Under the pieces are notes generated by a model, which saw only the letters and a program-made list of their open reading frames with translations, was not told the DNA's origin and searched no databases. The position numbers and the translations under genes were made by a program. Below, piece by piece: positions 11,531-23,780 of a stretch of 64,000 nucleotides of DNA. The stretch is from Larix kaempferi (Eukaryota > Streptophyta > Pinopsida > Pinales > Pinaceae). The stretch spans positions 7,240,001-7,304,000 of the forward strand of contig BSBM01001138.1 of assembly GCA_027924585.1 (NCBI GenBank), in the 5' to 3' direction. Numbering within the stretch: position 1 is the first letter of the stretch; every line of letters starts with the position of its first letter.

Positions 11531-11536
11531 ATACAT

Positions 11537-12510
11537 TAGGGGGCATATGTTATCAGTCAAAATGGCACTTCTTCGTCCGTGACTACATTTCCTTGTCAGA
11601 CACACCAAAGGAGCTTATGGATGGAAGAGCCTATTTTATCATAGATGCTTTGGCCCATACTTTGCAATATTCTCCTTAAAAATAACCATTTGTGTGACAT
11701 ATTTTGAGATATAGTCGCGTCTCTCATATCAGCAAACTCGCGGGTTAACCGCGACAGTCTATATTGACAACCCACGGGTAACACTTAAAAAACTACACCT
11801 GCATGTTGTTGGACACTATACTTGCAACTCACTCGCTAGTTGTCAAGATACACACTGAAGGGTATCTCTAAATAACGAGAAAAAAATATTAAAAGATGAT
11901 TATAGATTAGTTATGGTAGTTATTCTAGCTACCACAACCGCCCTAACCAATTCCCTTTCGAGTCTATCCTCTCAACCTTGCTATAAATACAAGGAGAGGG
12001 CCTTGAGAAACATGGGAACCAATTTTGCTAAAGAAATGCTGGAGAAAATTCTATTGAAGAAAGAGGAGCAGGAATGCAGGGTCAGGTTTCAACGGTGCTA
12101 GTTGCAGAACAGGTTTAGTTGATTGCCTTTAATGCTAATAACACAGAGACTTTCCTTCCCATAAATATTTTTCCATTGTATGAATTTATGTATTTGAATC
12201 TTTCATATCTTTAATATATGAGTTTCTTATTAAGCAATCATTTCTATTTGGTCAAAATCTTTGAGAAGGGTATATGTTTTATTGCAGGTAATCTATCTGG
12301 AGTAGTGGAGCGGGAGGCTAAAGTTTGAAAGATTAAATCGAACGTTGGTTATTCAAGTATTCATTTTGACCTTATATCTTAGTTCTTTTCCATTAAAAGA
12401 AGTATTGCTTGCTGCACCTGTTTGCTATCCTATCTATGTTACTAAATTACATGTACGTTGATGATCTCTTGAATTCCCTATCATAGGTAGTTTTACCAAA
12501 CAACAAGGCC
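11537..12510 (+). repeat. Candidate 3' LTR (weak)
   Basis: A purine tract AGGGGGCA at about 11538-11545 precedes TGTTATCAG, the arrangement expected at a PPT-LTR junction. About 435 bp further on is a TATA-box-like stretch. No second copy of this sequence exists in the window, so the LTR interpretation cannot be verified here, and the right edge is a guess. Confidence 0.25.
11982..11988 (+). promoter_or_regulatory. TATA-box-like element
   Basis: CTATAAATAC lies in a local setting of CT-rich upstream sequence and a purine-rich downstream sequence, as in many plant LTR promoters. No start site can be confirmed. Confidence 0.35.
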
Positions 12511-14740
12511 CAAATGGATAGAAGGGGTTGAGGATTCTATGGAGAATACCAAGGGATCATCCCAAGAAGGTAGGGGATCGAATGCCACCTTGGTTGATTT
12601 CTTGGGATAAGCCTCCATGAATATATTCCTTCTAGAAGACGCTCGAAACTTCTCTTTTTCTCTTTTAACTGACAGTGACTCACTTTGTACATAGGAAACA
12701 TGTGCCATTGAAGGGTGACACACTATGTTCAAAGGCTAAAGGTGTAAGTGATGCGCTCTGTCGATGTGCAATGCGCGTCGTCAAGGGTCTGACACACTTT
12801 GTCAATGTGAAAGGTGAGTCAACATGACAACATAAGGGAAAAAACCATAACAACTCCCTTCCTTCAATCAATTTAGGGTCAATGCTTTTAGGAATCAAGG
12901 AAAGTGAAGGACACATAACTCATGATGACAAGATTTTGGTGTAACAGTTATTACCTTCCTACACTAACACCATACCAACAATGGATGTGGAGGAAGCAAG
13001 ATAAAGGAGATAATCCTTGGTATAATCGGGCGGTTGCAACACAGGTGTGAGTATGAAAGAACCTGTTACATATCCAACACAAACCAGTAGCAAGCATATT
13101 GAACTAGAAAAAATATAAATGATCTAAACAAATGGACAAGGAGATTTGTTATACATGACAATGACAATCAAGTATGGGAAGGAAGTACATCATTGTATTA
13201 AATATAAAAGCAAGAAATACAACTGTGATCCTTAGCGTTGTAGTATCCTTCTGGTAGATTCCTCCTATTCCAACATGTCACCCTTGTCTTGAAAGGAAGC
13301 GCATCAAGATTTTAATGCTTCTGGGATAATTTCTCTAGCAATTCCTTACTACCAATTCCTACTTCCTCACACCCATGCCCAAAGGTCTCTTTTATAGGAC
13401 AATAAGGATAAGAGAGGGGTGAGAAGATTGTGGAAAGTAAATGAGATATGATCCCAACAGTTGTGGAGCTCGAGCTAGATCCATAGAAATAGGAAGGAAA
13501 GGTTATCTAATGAGATTTCGCTCTAGAAGCTTCTCGAAAACCTAATATTTTTCCCGTAGAGAGGTCGACGCGCTTTGTAATGGAGAAACATGCGCCAATA
13601 TGGGTCAACGCGGGTTTCTTTGAAGGCAAGTTGCACCATCGACGCGAGTTTCCAATGGGACATCCTGCATCGATGGGATTTCGACGCAATTTTCTAGTGC
13701 AACAAGGCGCGTCGAAGTTGCAAAACAAGCAAAGTTGCAGGACAAGGAAATCAAGGACCATCCACTATGAAAGTGACTTCATGGATTGTGGTAACATGAG
13801 GTCACAAGGTTTGATTTCACTGACAAAAATTCTGTGTAATGTAAATTTTTATTTTATATTTAAGGATTAAAATCTCAAAATTTATTCAGTTTATAATAAT
13901 ATTTCGTTATGATTCAATGAGAAGTATATATGGGGTTGACTACATATGTAATGGGGTTAAATGTATATGTGATAGGGGTCAACCTAATAACAGACTTACA
14001 TGTGCAATGGGGGACAATATGTATATGGAGTAGTCGTTATAGCCATTATTGTAGGCATGAATATATTATTTGGATATATGTATGTACTTGGGTTATTTGG
14101 AGGAGGTTATTCTAATGTATAAGGATTTATTATGTAACTCATATCTATTATTGCTTTGGGAGTTGTGCTCCATGCTCAAATTTAGTGTAGATTATGTGTA
14201 TTTTGATTTATTATGTTATCTTGAGTATTTGGTACATAGAAATTGGTATGTAAAACCTAAATAAATAAATAAAACTTGAAATAGTGATCCCAATAATAAC
14301 ATTGTCTAAATAGAAAAAGAGAGAGAGAATATGAGTCTCAAAAGCCACACTTAATTCACAAATATAGAAATAAGGTATCATTAGATTATAATATCAAATA
14401 GTTACTAGAAAATCCATACTGAAAAGTTGAATAATTGGACATAGAACATAGCTTCTATATAGACCCTCTAGAATCCTTTCAACAATTTTTTTTTCAAATG
14501 GTAACATTGTAAACAAAAGACAATATTTTTTCATGTGAACAATACTAAAAAGGAAACAAGCAAAAGACTCAGGTGCAAAACACCAATGGTTAATTTATTT
14601 CCCTTTTTGAAACTCATTACACCAAGATTTGCACATCCTTAAAAAACAAATTGAAAGTGGAAAATTTGGAATTTTGTGGTGGACCATCATCCTCACATCA
14701 ATTTCATTAATGTGCTCCATTTATATGTCTAAGTTGGTGA
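12511..14740. other. Non-coding DNA with a diverged repeat pair
   Basis: No convincing gene is present. Two stretches about 890 bp apart (about 12630-12835 and 13520-13735) share a layout: AGAAG then CTCGAAA, a CTTTGTA block, and GAAACATG(T/C)GCCA. The second one is richer in CpG, with repeated TCGACGCG-like words. From 13860 to 14740 the sequence is AT-rich and unremarkable. Confidence 0.3.
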
Positions 14741-15239
14741 TAATTATGTAATAGGTTTCCAAAGTAGATGAGAAATGAATGTAGGTTTTGATCTTGAATG
14801 TTTTTGATCTTGAATGTTGTTTTGGGTGGAAAGGGTGAACTCTAGCATATTATTATCTTGGAGCTCGGAGATTACATTTTTTCTCTGCACTTGGGAGGGT
14901 TTCCTACTTTTTATATTGTTCACCCCCATTGCATCAGAAGGCACCATGTACTCCATGATCAAGGGGGTTTCTCCCACTCTCTCCTCCTTCAAGGATATTC
15001 TCAGAAGTTCCCAAGCTACCATAGGTGTTAACCTTAGTCACAATTCCACTAAAATATCAAATGATTAGAACCTTATAGACTCTACTAACGTTTCAATAGG
15101 AAAGGAGCCTATCCAAGTGCAATAGTTAGGCTTGGACTTCAAGAAAAATGTAAGTGGATGTTTAAGAAAGTTGTGTGACACTCCAAGCTACGTAGTCATA
15201 TTGAGATGCATTAGAGGAAGAATCCAACACATTATGGAC

Positions 15240-15800
15240 CATGCCATCAATGATCATATGCAAATTCTTAGACATGTTCCCTTTGGAGCACTAAAATGTT
15301 TGGACTGGAAGCTCAAGGGAGTCATCAAACTTTAACTAGGAACAAAGAGTTTCTCCATTGTTCTTTTCTCCTATGGAGATGATAAAGAAGCCAATTTTTA
15401 AGTAGGCCCATAAATTTTCAACTCTTCTAGAATGTACATGTGATATTGAGTGGAGAGATTTGAACTAGAGAAGGAATACTTCTCAAAAGATCATGTCAAT
15501 ATAAGAATTTATCCCCTGCCATTGGAATTTTGGAATGAAGAAAATCTAATAGGTATCGGAATAGTCCTATGTCAAATATTTGGAGGCTACCAAGTTGGAT
15601 GAGTGCACTTCTTATGCTCACACTTGTATTTATATTAATTTTTCCCAAGCCCTCCTAACTACCATAACAATCTCCTTCAAAGATAATGAGTGGGTTCAAA
15701 CCCTAGACAACAAACACATCCTTTTGGATGTTGCAAATTCCATGATCATGGACACTTATTTCAGGATAGTCCCCTCAACTAGAGATCCCAAAATAAGCCT
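15240..15800 (+). pseudogene. LINE ORF1-like pseudogene (DUF4283 and zinc knuckle)
   Basis: Across two frames the sequence gives IRIYPLPLEFWNEENL (about 15498-15545), then CTSYAHTCIYINFSQAL and FKDNEWVQTLDNKHI (15604-15714). This is the pattern of plant LINE gag-like DUF4283 proteins (IWVRLY.LP.E.W...; YAR.CVY.D.S..LP; DEEWVQ.IDYE). The zinc knuckle that should follow is readable only after a frameshift, at 15720-15773 (PFGCCKFHDHGHLFQDSP), where its last Cys has become Ser. The protein would bind LINE RNA. Confidence 0.65.
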
Positions 15801-16589
15801 AAAGGACAGGGAAAACATGAAGAAGGCTTCACCACTATTCACAACAAGAGGAAACATAACAAATTATTGGCCATACCCACTTAGGACCCAAAACAAGATA
15901 ATGATAATCAAGAAAAAAAATAGTCTTTTATGCCATATAAGAAAACCCCCTCAAACCCTAGCCAATCACAACCCATATTTGTTCCAACCAAGAAAATCAA
16001 TGAGGGAAAGAGTAATGACTCAATGTAACAAGAGGAATGTGAATCAAATACAAAGTAGGAGAAACATAAGACATAGGAAAAATAGGCTAAGCCAATGGAG
16101 CAAGATCAAAATCCATAATGCACTCCCCCAATGGGAGATAAACAAGATCAATAAAACCCAACAAAAATCAAGGATGAATCCATAGAGGAAACCTCGTAAA
16201 TGAGAAAAGAAATCACAAATATGGACATGGAAGATATTGATCACTCCTTTTTAGCCTCACTATTTCATAAATATTACATCAAGTCCCTATTATTAGAAGA
16301 GATAGTAAAACTTTCAAATTAGCTCCAAAAGGGGAAAACAAAAAGACCACCTCCAACCCACTAGACAACCTAGGTATAAAAGTATCTTCTCTAAAACCTA
16401 CTAAGATGATCTCAAAGAATCCAAGGGGAATAAAGAATAATAAAGAAAATTTACAAGAGGAGGGAGAAGAGTTCAACAACTCAGGGCAATCCATGGATCT
16501 TTGGCATAATTGTCTCCTTCACCCCAACCAAGTTTAATTATGAAGACTATGTCATGAAATAGAAGCAAACTCAACTCTCTTAGGAAACA

Positions 16590-16885
16590 AAATCAACTCA
16601 AAGCGAAAATAAAAAAGGAAATCCATGGCATCCTTTTCATTTAGGAACTTGTGTTCAATCACTTTCTCAAAATATTTGGTGGGTTAGATTGGAAATTGGC
16701 CTATTTATGCAAGGCTTCTTCAGGGGGCTAGCATTTCCTTCGAATCCAAACTTTGTTCATATTATCAATTTAGCAACTTCCATATGGTGGTTATCATACC
16801 ACTTCAAGATTATGGGGAGACAAACCCCCAAAACAAGGAAGCTTTACTTTCTAGTTTCCATAATATTCCCCCAAATGTTCCTTAT
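16590..16885 (+). pseudogene. LINE endonuclease fragment, 5' part
   Basis: The frame ending in FHNIPPNVPY just before 16886 resembles the plant L1 endonuclease segment that precedes the central GDFN motif. Upstream parts are too decayed to place. The identification depends on the adjacent GGDFN fragment at 17342 onward. Confidence 0.4.
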
Positions 16886-17337
16886 TGTTAGGATATTTAT
16901 ACACTTAGGATTTAGTTAAGATCAACTTGGTGTAATGTGTATTTAGTTAAATTGTGTTTCTTTAGTATGCATTTGTACTTATTGAATCTAATGGTCACGA
17001 TATGTTCTAGGAATAAAGTGATCTAACGGTTCATCTTCTCCTCAATACTAACAACTATATTTACTTAATGCCTAATTAGTCCATGATATCTATTTAAAGA
17101 GCATGGAGGGTCATTTTCCGATGATCAATTGTGAGAAACTCATATGTAAAATATTTTACTTTTTCATTAATATATTGCGTAAAGTGGTCAATTTGGATGG
17201 AGTCGTGGACTATTTCCCTCTCTAACTATTTTAACCATGTAATACATTGGTGTGGTGATCTTTGATCTATTTGTGTGAGTAGTTGCTTAAGTGTTTGAAC
17301 TATGTGGAAATACCCAATATTAGTTGAACACTTGCAA
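16886..17337. repeat. Putative solo LTR inside the LINE endonuclease
   Basis: A ~450-bp segment opens TGTTAGGATATTTATACAC. It has a TATA-like TATTTAAAGAG near 17090-17102 and ends near TTGCAA before the LINE frame resumes. The flanking pentamers are CTTAT (16881-16885) and CTTAC (17338-17342), matching at 4 of 5 positions, as a decayed target duplication would. It has no coding potential. The exact 3' edge is uncertain because a clean CA end is one base off. Confidence 0.4.
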
Positions 17338-17341
17338 CTTA

Positions 17342-17540
17342 CAAATAATTGGCGGAGATTTTAACATGTTAACAAGACTTGAGGGAGAAAAAGGAGGAAT
17401 CTACAGGCTAAATGGAATTTGATCTAGGTTTGTAGAAAAAATCAAAGAGCTCCAATTAATACATGCCACCCAAAATAATGATAGATATTCATGTAACAGA
17501 ACAGGAGGAATCCATCATGCAATGGAAAAAATCGATCACT
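17342..17540 (+). pseudogene. LINE endonuclease fragment with GGDFN motif
   Basis: The translated fragment reads IIGGDFNML near the start, followed by EGEKGGIYRLNGI, then FVEKIKELQLIHATQN and DRYSCNRTGGIHHAM. This matches the C-terminal half of plant L1 apurinic endonucleases (GDFN with catalytic Asp and Asn; G..RYTW.N.RGG). One stop is present. The match ends abruptly near 17540, where a different element begins. Confidence 0.65.
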
Positions 17541-18690
17541 TTCACCAAATATGCTCACTTCATTGGAATATCTTCCAAAGCTAAAGTTAGTCAAGTTGTT
17601 GATAGTTATGTAAAAAATATCTATAGGCTCCATGGGTTCCCCAAGTTTATCATTGGCGATAGGGATCCCAAATTGACAAGTAAATTTTGGAAGGGTTTAT
17701 TCCTCCAAGTTGGGACCACCTTAAAAATGAGTACTTCATACCATCTCTAGACAAATGGGAAAACCGAAGTGGTAAATAAATGCCTTGAAGGGCACTTGAG
17801 GAATTTTGTAAATGATCATCAAAATCAATGATATAATTGGTTACAACTAGCAAAATGGTGGTATAATACAACATATCATAATTCGGCCAAAATGACTCCA
17901 TTTGAATCCTCATATGGTTATCCACCACCATCTATTAAGGACTATGTTGTCACCAACTTAAAGATGCCTGTTGTGAAAAACTACTTAGATAATTCTGATG
18001 AGATCCTATGCATCCTCAAGAATCATCTTGAAACAACAAGGAATTGAATCAAACAACAAGCCAACAAGAACAAGATTGACTGTGAATTCGATATTGGGGA
18101 TTGGGTGTTTGTGCAATTCCAACCATACGAACAGAACTCGCTCAAAAAATACAAGAAATGTAATATTGTGGCAAAGCTGTATGGCCCTTAACGAATCAGA
18201 AAACAAGTTTTAGTCCAAGCAGCTTACACCCTAGATATTCCTAACAAGAGGAGGCTACATTATGTTTTCCATTTTTTATGTTTGAAGAAGAAAATTGGCC
18301 CATCAACTCATATACAAACATACTTACCCATTTTGGATGAAGAAGGGAAGCTAGTACTAATTCTTGAAGGTATATTAAAATTCATAACCAAGGCCCTTCA
18401 TTCGCAAAGTGTCAATGAGTATCTTATCAAGTGTAAGAACCTCCCAGAAGATGAGGCCACCTTGGGAGAATGAGGAATTTAGATTAAAACATTTTTCTTT
18501 ACCTATGCGTTGAGGTTGAAGCATTATAGGAGGGGATGACTTGTAATATAACTAAATCATTAATTAATTAGGTCGGTAGTCACCAATTCATGAGCAAAGA
18601 GTTGCAACTCTTATGCTCCATTGTATTTATAATAGTGCTACTCTTTGTAATTAAAGCATTGAATAAATAATAAAATGTATTTTATTTAAA
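17541..18690 (+). pseudogene. Chromovirus (Ty3/gypsy) integrase fragment with chromodomain remnant
   Basis: Coding similarity begins abruptly at TKYAHFIGISSKAKVSQ. It runs through YRLHGFPKFIIGDRDPK (second catalytic Asp), a TNGKTEVVN block carrying the catalytic Glu, and NTTYHNSAKMTPFESSYGYPPP. A GPY/F-like module follows (GDWVFVQFQPY, then AAYTLDIPNKRRLHYVFHF), and then a chromodomain-like end (HSQSVNEYLIKCKNLPEDEATLGE), with a stop at 18471-18473. Stops and frameshifts occur at about 17747, 17830 and 18045. The wording is closer to Reina-type chromoviruses than to the element at 46-60 kb. Non-coding sequence to about 18690 may be its 3' region. It lies inside the LINE. Confidence 0.75.
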
Positions 18691-18699
18691 TCACCTGCG

Positions 18700-19480
18700 G
18701 GGAATCTTGTGAGTGAAATATGCTCAAGGAATTGATGAGCGGGAACTTTTATGTTAAAATAACCTTTCATTTCCATCATAAAAACTTCTGGGAGATAAAA
18801 GACAACAAAACTGCAAACTCTAGGAAGAACCTTGGCAACAAATACCAACTTTTTAACCATGACTTCTCTGAAGTAGGATGGACAAAAATTCACCACTTTT
18901 GGAAAGATCCCAATGCAATGTAGCATCCATCCTCTACACAAAGAGTGGATAAAAAAATATTAATGGTCAAAGACTATCCATACTTACTATGGATAATCCT
19001 TCAAGCAAGATTGATCCACTAGAAAGAAGGTCTAGATACTCCAACATGGGAATACAAGGGATGTGGCAGTTACACATTCCATGAAGTTTATAGGATAGTA
19101 TCAAAAGATTTGAATGGAAATAAATCCCCAATTTTATGGCAACACATATGGCAAGGCTCACTTTGGCTCAAAGTAACCTTATTCATATGGTTGGTAGCAA
19201 AAAGGGAAATCTTAACTTGGAATAAACTTCACAAACAAGGGTACCTTGGCCCATCCAAGTGCCCCCTACGTGAAGAAAATGAAGAATCAATGGAACACAT
19301 CTTAAATCAATGTAGATTATCTTGCTCACTTTGGGATCCAAGTACCACCTACTTCAAAACCATAAAGATAAGTCAACTCTCAATTATTTACAATATATCC
19401 AATTGGCACTCAAATCCATTCACAAATAAGAGAGCTAACTATGGAAGGAATATATTCTTGAGCCTCCTAGCCTAGAAGAT
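18700..19480 (+). pseudogene. LINE zinc-binding (zf-RVT) region
   Basis: The frame at 19110-19475 contains LWQHIWQGSLWLKVTLFIWL, then KREILTWNKLHKQGYLGPSKCPL, and later EHILNQCRLSCSLWD. This is the Cys/His-containing region found after RT in plant LINEs (W..IW....K...F.W....ILT...L.KRG...C..C....E...H....C). The first Cys pair is degraded to a single Cys (CPLREEN). Upstream at 18720-18923 an open frame probably belongs to the same ORF2. RT proper is missing. Confidence 0.7.
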
Positions 19481-19739
19481 ATGGAAAGAAGGGTATAGTA
19501 ATATCTTCAAGGAAAAACCCCTTTCCTAGTTAAAGTAGTGGTCTTTGTTGAAAAGGAACGTAAATGAACCCCTCTATGCCAAGATCTAGTCTTTAGATGA
19601 TCTTGATTGGGGCCCTTGTTATAGCGAAATTATGGTTTCTTGGGGTCTAGAAAAATCCAAGTTTACTCTCAAGCATAAAACTCTTCAGGATAGAGGCCCC
19701 CTCCCCTAACTCTTATCCCCCACCCTCAGTAGGCCTAAT

Positions 19740-20200
19740 CAAGATAAAATTTGATGTAAATAATCCTAGTCCACTAGACATTGGAAGAGCATTCAAAGAC
19801 TTGAAAAGAAAATTTCATCTCCTTTACTCTAGCTTTAGAGGCATTGACACCCACAAATTTGGTGTTGCAAGATCTTGAAGTGGGTCTTGTTCTCGCCAAA
19901 AAACATAATTGGTCCAATATTCTCATTAAAGGATACTCCCTAATTATAATTAAAGCTCTAAGCAAGCTTTATAGAGGTATAAAGTTGGAAAAGGTCTCGA
20001 TGCACTGGAAAATCACCAATACCCTTACAAGCATTCTCCACCTAATCAATAATATCCACATCACCTCTCCAAGGCATGTACATCAATAAGCAAACAAGAT
20101 CACTAACCAAATGGACAATGAAGGCTTGGGAATCTCCAATGAGAAGCTTGTGCTCACCTACCTTAGCACCACCAACAAATATTTGATTTATGATTGCACC
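19740..20200 (+). pseudogene. LINE RNase H-like tail
   Basis: The fragment IKFDVNNPSPLDIGRAF, then after a frame change LVLQDLEVGLVLAKKHNWSN and IIIKALSKLYRGIKLEKVS (19844-20089), follows the RNase H domain that ends many plant L1 ORF2 proteins. The catalytic Asp expected in the GDS motif is replaced (KGYS). The frame is broken at least twice. Confidence 0.6.
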
Positions 20201-20262
20201 CACATAGCTTTAAGGGACATGAATTCTTTTCAAACTATTAGATTGGAGACCATGGTACTTCA

Positions 20263-20900
20263 AACGTAAGGTATCCACATTCCAAATGTGGAATGCAAGG
20301 GTGCAGAACTGTAATAAAGAAGCTCTGCACTCCACATTGGATGCAACAATGCAAGAAGATAGGGACTCAAGCATGGTGGGAAAGGGAAACAAGATTCTCT
20401 ACACTCTACATTCTACATGTAGAATGTGGAATGCAAAAATGAAGAAAATGAAAGGTGGGAGTTAGAGTGGAAGGTTTATGCATAATGGATGTTGAATGCA
20501 AGCATATGATACATGCCAAACTAGATTAAAGAAGTTGTGCACTATGTACCAAATACAAGAATGTGGGGACTTGGCCATGGAAGGAAAGAGAAATAAGACT
20601 CTCTACACTCTGCATTATCCGGAATGCAGAAATGAGGAAAATGAAATTTGGGAGTTGAAGTGGAAGGTTTCTTGATTCTAGATGCAGAATGCAAGGGTGA
20701 AAAACATGGGTATATGATATATGATAGACTGGAATAAAGAATTTCTACACTTTGCACCAGATGTAGGGATGTGGGAATGCGGGGACTCAACCATGGAAAC
20801 AAGACTCTATGCACTCTTCATTTCAAAAGTAGAGTGTTGAAATGTGGAAATGAAGAAGAGGAAAGAAAAACTCATAATCTATACTCCGTACTCCACACTA
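20263..20900 (+). repeat. Tandem array of ~210-bp units at the LINE 3' end
   Basis: An anchor word (AAAGAA followed by a TGCAC or TACAC) occurs at 20316, 20528 and 20736, giving spacings of 212 and 208 bp. Each unit also carries an (A/G)ACTC/CTTGG-CCATGG-like block, ACTCTCTACACTCT and GGAATGCA. At least two full and two partial units are visible, well diverged. The array directly follows the RNase H remnant, so it may be the LINE 3' UTR. Confidence 0.65.
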
Positions 20901-21694
20901 GATGTGGGGATGCATCCAAAATAATAAGCAAGATTTTAGAGGGAAGCTTTGCTTTTGAAATCACAAGGTTCCTCATTGTCATGCTTTGTCTACTTATGTA
21001 TTTTGTAACTTATTTGTAATTTTATGTCCAAAAAAGAAAAGAAAAAGAAAAAAATATAAGTGATAAAAAAATGTTTGAGGTGGATGGACTCTTGCTAAGT
21101 TGTTCTTGGATTGCTCATCGGGGTAACTTTTAGGGGCTAACTTTCACCATTTGTCTAATTTTTCATTTTTTTCCACAAGATTCACTAATTTCCATATTTT
21201 TCCAAAGCAATTCATCGATTTCTATATGATAAAATTATTTCATTAAAAAATCACCAATTTTTTTTTAAAACTAAATAAAATCCTTAGAAATTTGGATATT
21301 TTTACAAAAAATATTGTCAAACATTTATAGTTGGCATTTTAAGAAGTATAAGATTCATTGAGATTTCTGCACTTGAAAATAAGTATGGATCCTTAAAAAA
21401 ATCCATGTCACCCATTGTTAGTCAAATAAATGTAAGATCAAGTGACGTAGTAATTATCGTTGGTAAGTGGGGTTGTTACACACTTCACAAAAAAATAAAG
21501 AAGATGATGTCAATTAAACGAGTTTTCAATGAAGAATATGGTAAGTGAGGTTGTTACACACAGTGTTTAAATTTGATGGGTAAATAGCTATCATTTTCCA
21601 TTTTACACGTCAAAATATTCACTTTATAAAATTAAACGTCATTAATGAAGTGTGAATTTTAATTTCACCCGTCATTAATATTTATATCCCAAGC

Positions 21695-21744
<50 letters not shown>

Positions 21745-23289
21745 GATTTGTATTCTCTTTATATTTCTATTTTTAATATGGAAATTTTGATTTTTGTCAT
21801 GGTCTCGTTGTCTCCCCTTGTTAGGTAAACTTGACTCGGTCAAGGTTTTTTTGGTCCATGTTATTTTGGTGGCCCATGGTAATGACCCATTGTATTGCTT
21901 GTGACGAAGCCTATTTAAAGGTTTCCATGATAAACCTTCTTTGTCATTAGTGTGTGCTTGGCTTAATCATCATGTTTATTATGTTTTATTTATTTATTTT
22001 TGTTTATTGTATTTTTGTAAATTTTTTATTTTTGTATTATATGAGGCAATATATGAGAATTCAATGTTTCATATAGTTATTATAAATAAGCATTATTGTG
22101 TCGATATATAAAGAGGCAATATATAAGCATTATTGTGTCGATAGTTTATCCATCCTCTATGTAAATATTTCGAGGAAGATGATGAGGTATTCCAATGCTT
22201 TTTTTTAATACCCCAAGGTTGAACTCAATTAGTTATGCAATTCGCCCAAGATATGTTGCCAATTAAGAGGCTATAGATCATATGTTCAAATCCAATTTTC
22301 TCTTGAGGTTACTAACCACTATTGTGGTTGGCACTTAAACCACTGTCCATATGAATATTATGGAGAAGAGGGAGTGATCTCATAAAGTTTTTTTAACCCT
22401 GTGGATTAGCTAAATTAGTTTAAACTAACCAATTGCAAAGAGGAGACCATTGATACGCCATGGTTGATCTAAGCATGATAGAGTCCATCTTATTTAACAA
22501 TACATCTTGTACTCCAACGACATTACTTGAGATGTCATTCACAGAATGTGAGGAAAAATGCTTGGAGACATTTTCCATGCAAAATAAAATAAAATCTCAA
22601 AATGGCATACCAATTTGAAACTATTTGAAGTTGTCAACAAAACCATTATACACTTCTTTATAGCATTTTTTACAATGGATTTCTTAAAATCATACAAAAC
22701 TTATTTCAACTTTTTAATGGGTTTTACTTTCGCCCTCGAGCATGTACACTCTAACTGTAATAGGTCATATATCTAAATGGGGCATCTTTAAAACTAAGAA
22801 TTAGGATTGATGTTAATATATGATTGACAACTTCATTCATCGATGATGATGATAAACAAAGTTTTCAAAAAAATCTACATAATTTTGTTAAGTGTGTAAT
22901 GATGATATGATTATGACTCATTAGAATCAACTTTGATTTATCAAATCTTTAAAAAAAAACTTTAAATTATTAGTCTATAATTAAAATATAGAAAAGAAAT
23001 TTAGATAATTATTTTATAATTAAAATATAAAAAATAATAATGTTCCAAATTCTTTTTAGCTGTGATTAGTTAGCAATTTATAAAGATTAATAATGTTTCA
23101 AATAATTTGAGAAAGGAAATGTAATGCTTTAAAAAAAAACAAGACTTTGATAAAGTGTTTTTTATTCTTATTTTTTAATATTATAAATTTATAAAGAAAA
23201 AATATTTTTTTATTAAATTTAATATTTAAATATATTTTTTCAAATTAAATCAAATAAATTAAAATAAAACTACTTTATTCCAATCAAAA
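20900..23289. other. AT-rich non-coding DNA
   Basis: No gene or element signature is found. Small features: a 22-bp word (GGTAAGTGGGGTTGTTACAC) repeated at about 21461 and 21540; an (AT)n run; and a 21-bp word (ATAAGCATTATTGTGTCGAT) repeated at about 22086 and 22119. Confidence 0.5.
21697..21738. repeat. (AT)21 microsatellite
   Basis: There are 42 bases of uninterrupted AT dinucleotide, followed by ACATATG. Such runs are length-polymorphic. Confidence 0.95.
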
Positions 23290-23362
23290 AGAAAATGAGT
23301 TATAAGTAAAACTGAACCCCACATCCAAGTATCCAACAAACAATCCAACACTATTAAAGAAA

Positions 23363-23500
23363 CGCCTCCCATTGATAATTCTTTCAACTTTAATGAGAAT
23401 CTTCAATACGCCTCCCATGGATAATTATTTCAACTCAAATGAGAATCTTCAATACGCCTCCCATGGATAATTATTTCATCTCGAATGAGAATTTTCAATA
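23363..23500 (+). repeat. 46-bp tandem repeat, three units
   Basis: Units begin CGCCTCCCAT at 23363, 23409 and 23455, so the period is exactly 46 bp. They differ by a few substitutions. There are no spacers. The array sits inside the dispersed repeat copy; the second copy at 45.9 kb lacks it. Confidence 0.9.
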
Positions 23501-23780
23501 GGAAATATATTGCCTTAAATTCTAGATCATTAATATGTAAATATGAGTTTTTAACAAAAACATTAAATTAATGTGTTTAATAATATTACTAATTTTTTAA
23601 TTGTTTATATATAGATTTCAAATTAATTTTTGTATGTGTATATGAGTCCTTAGTAAATGTTATCTTTATGGATAAAAAAAGTATTAATGTGGAATGAAAT
23701 CAACATATAAAATATTGTATAGATAAAAAGATAAGTAAAAATATTCCACAAATTATAACATTGAATCGCTAATAATATTC

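Larger units (their letters stand above)
14744..20250 (+). mobile_element. L1-type LINE remnant, disrupted by later insertions
   Basis: Fragments lie in the order expected for a plant L1 element: a DUF4283-plus-zinc-knuckle ORF1-like part, an endonuclease part with GGDFN, a zinc-binding region (zf-RVT type), and an RNase H-like tail. The RT domain itself is not found. An LTR-like piece and a chromovirus integrase piece interrupt the endonuclease part. All frames are broken. The 5' limit is approximate. Confidence 0.7.

Noticed and set aside
13020-13080. ACACAGGTGTGAGT, shared with 1219-1232, as a possible sign of the missing second LTR of the Tat-like element.
   Set aside because: The match is only about 14 bases and the flanks do not align.
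14814-15068. A hydrophobic 84-codon open stretch that might be a membrane protein.
   Set aside because: It overlaps an equally open - strand frame and lies in the decayed 5' part of a LINE; no family is recognisable.
23363-23500. Regularly spaced repeats that could suggest a CRISPR-like array.
   Set aside because: The units are contiguous without unique spacers, and the setting is eukaryotic retroelement DNA.
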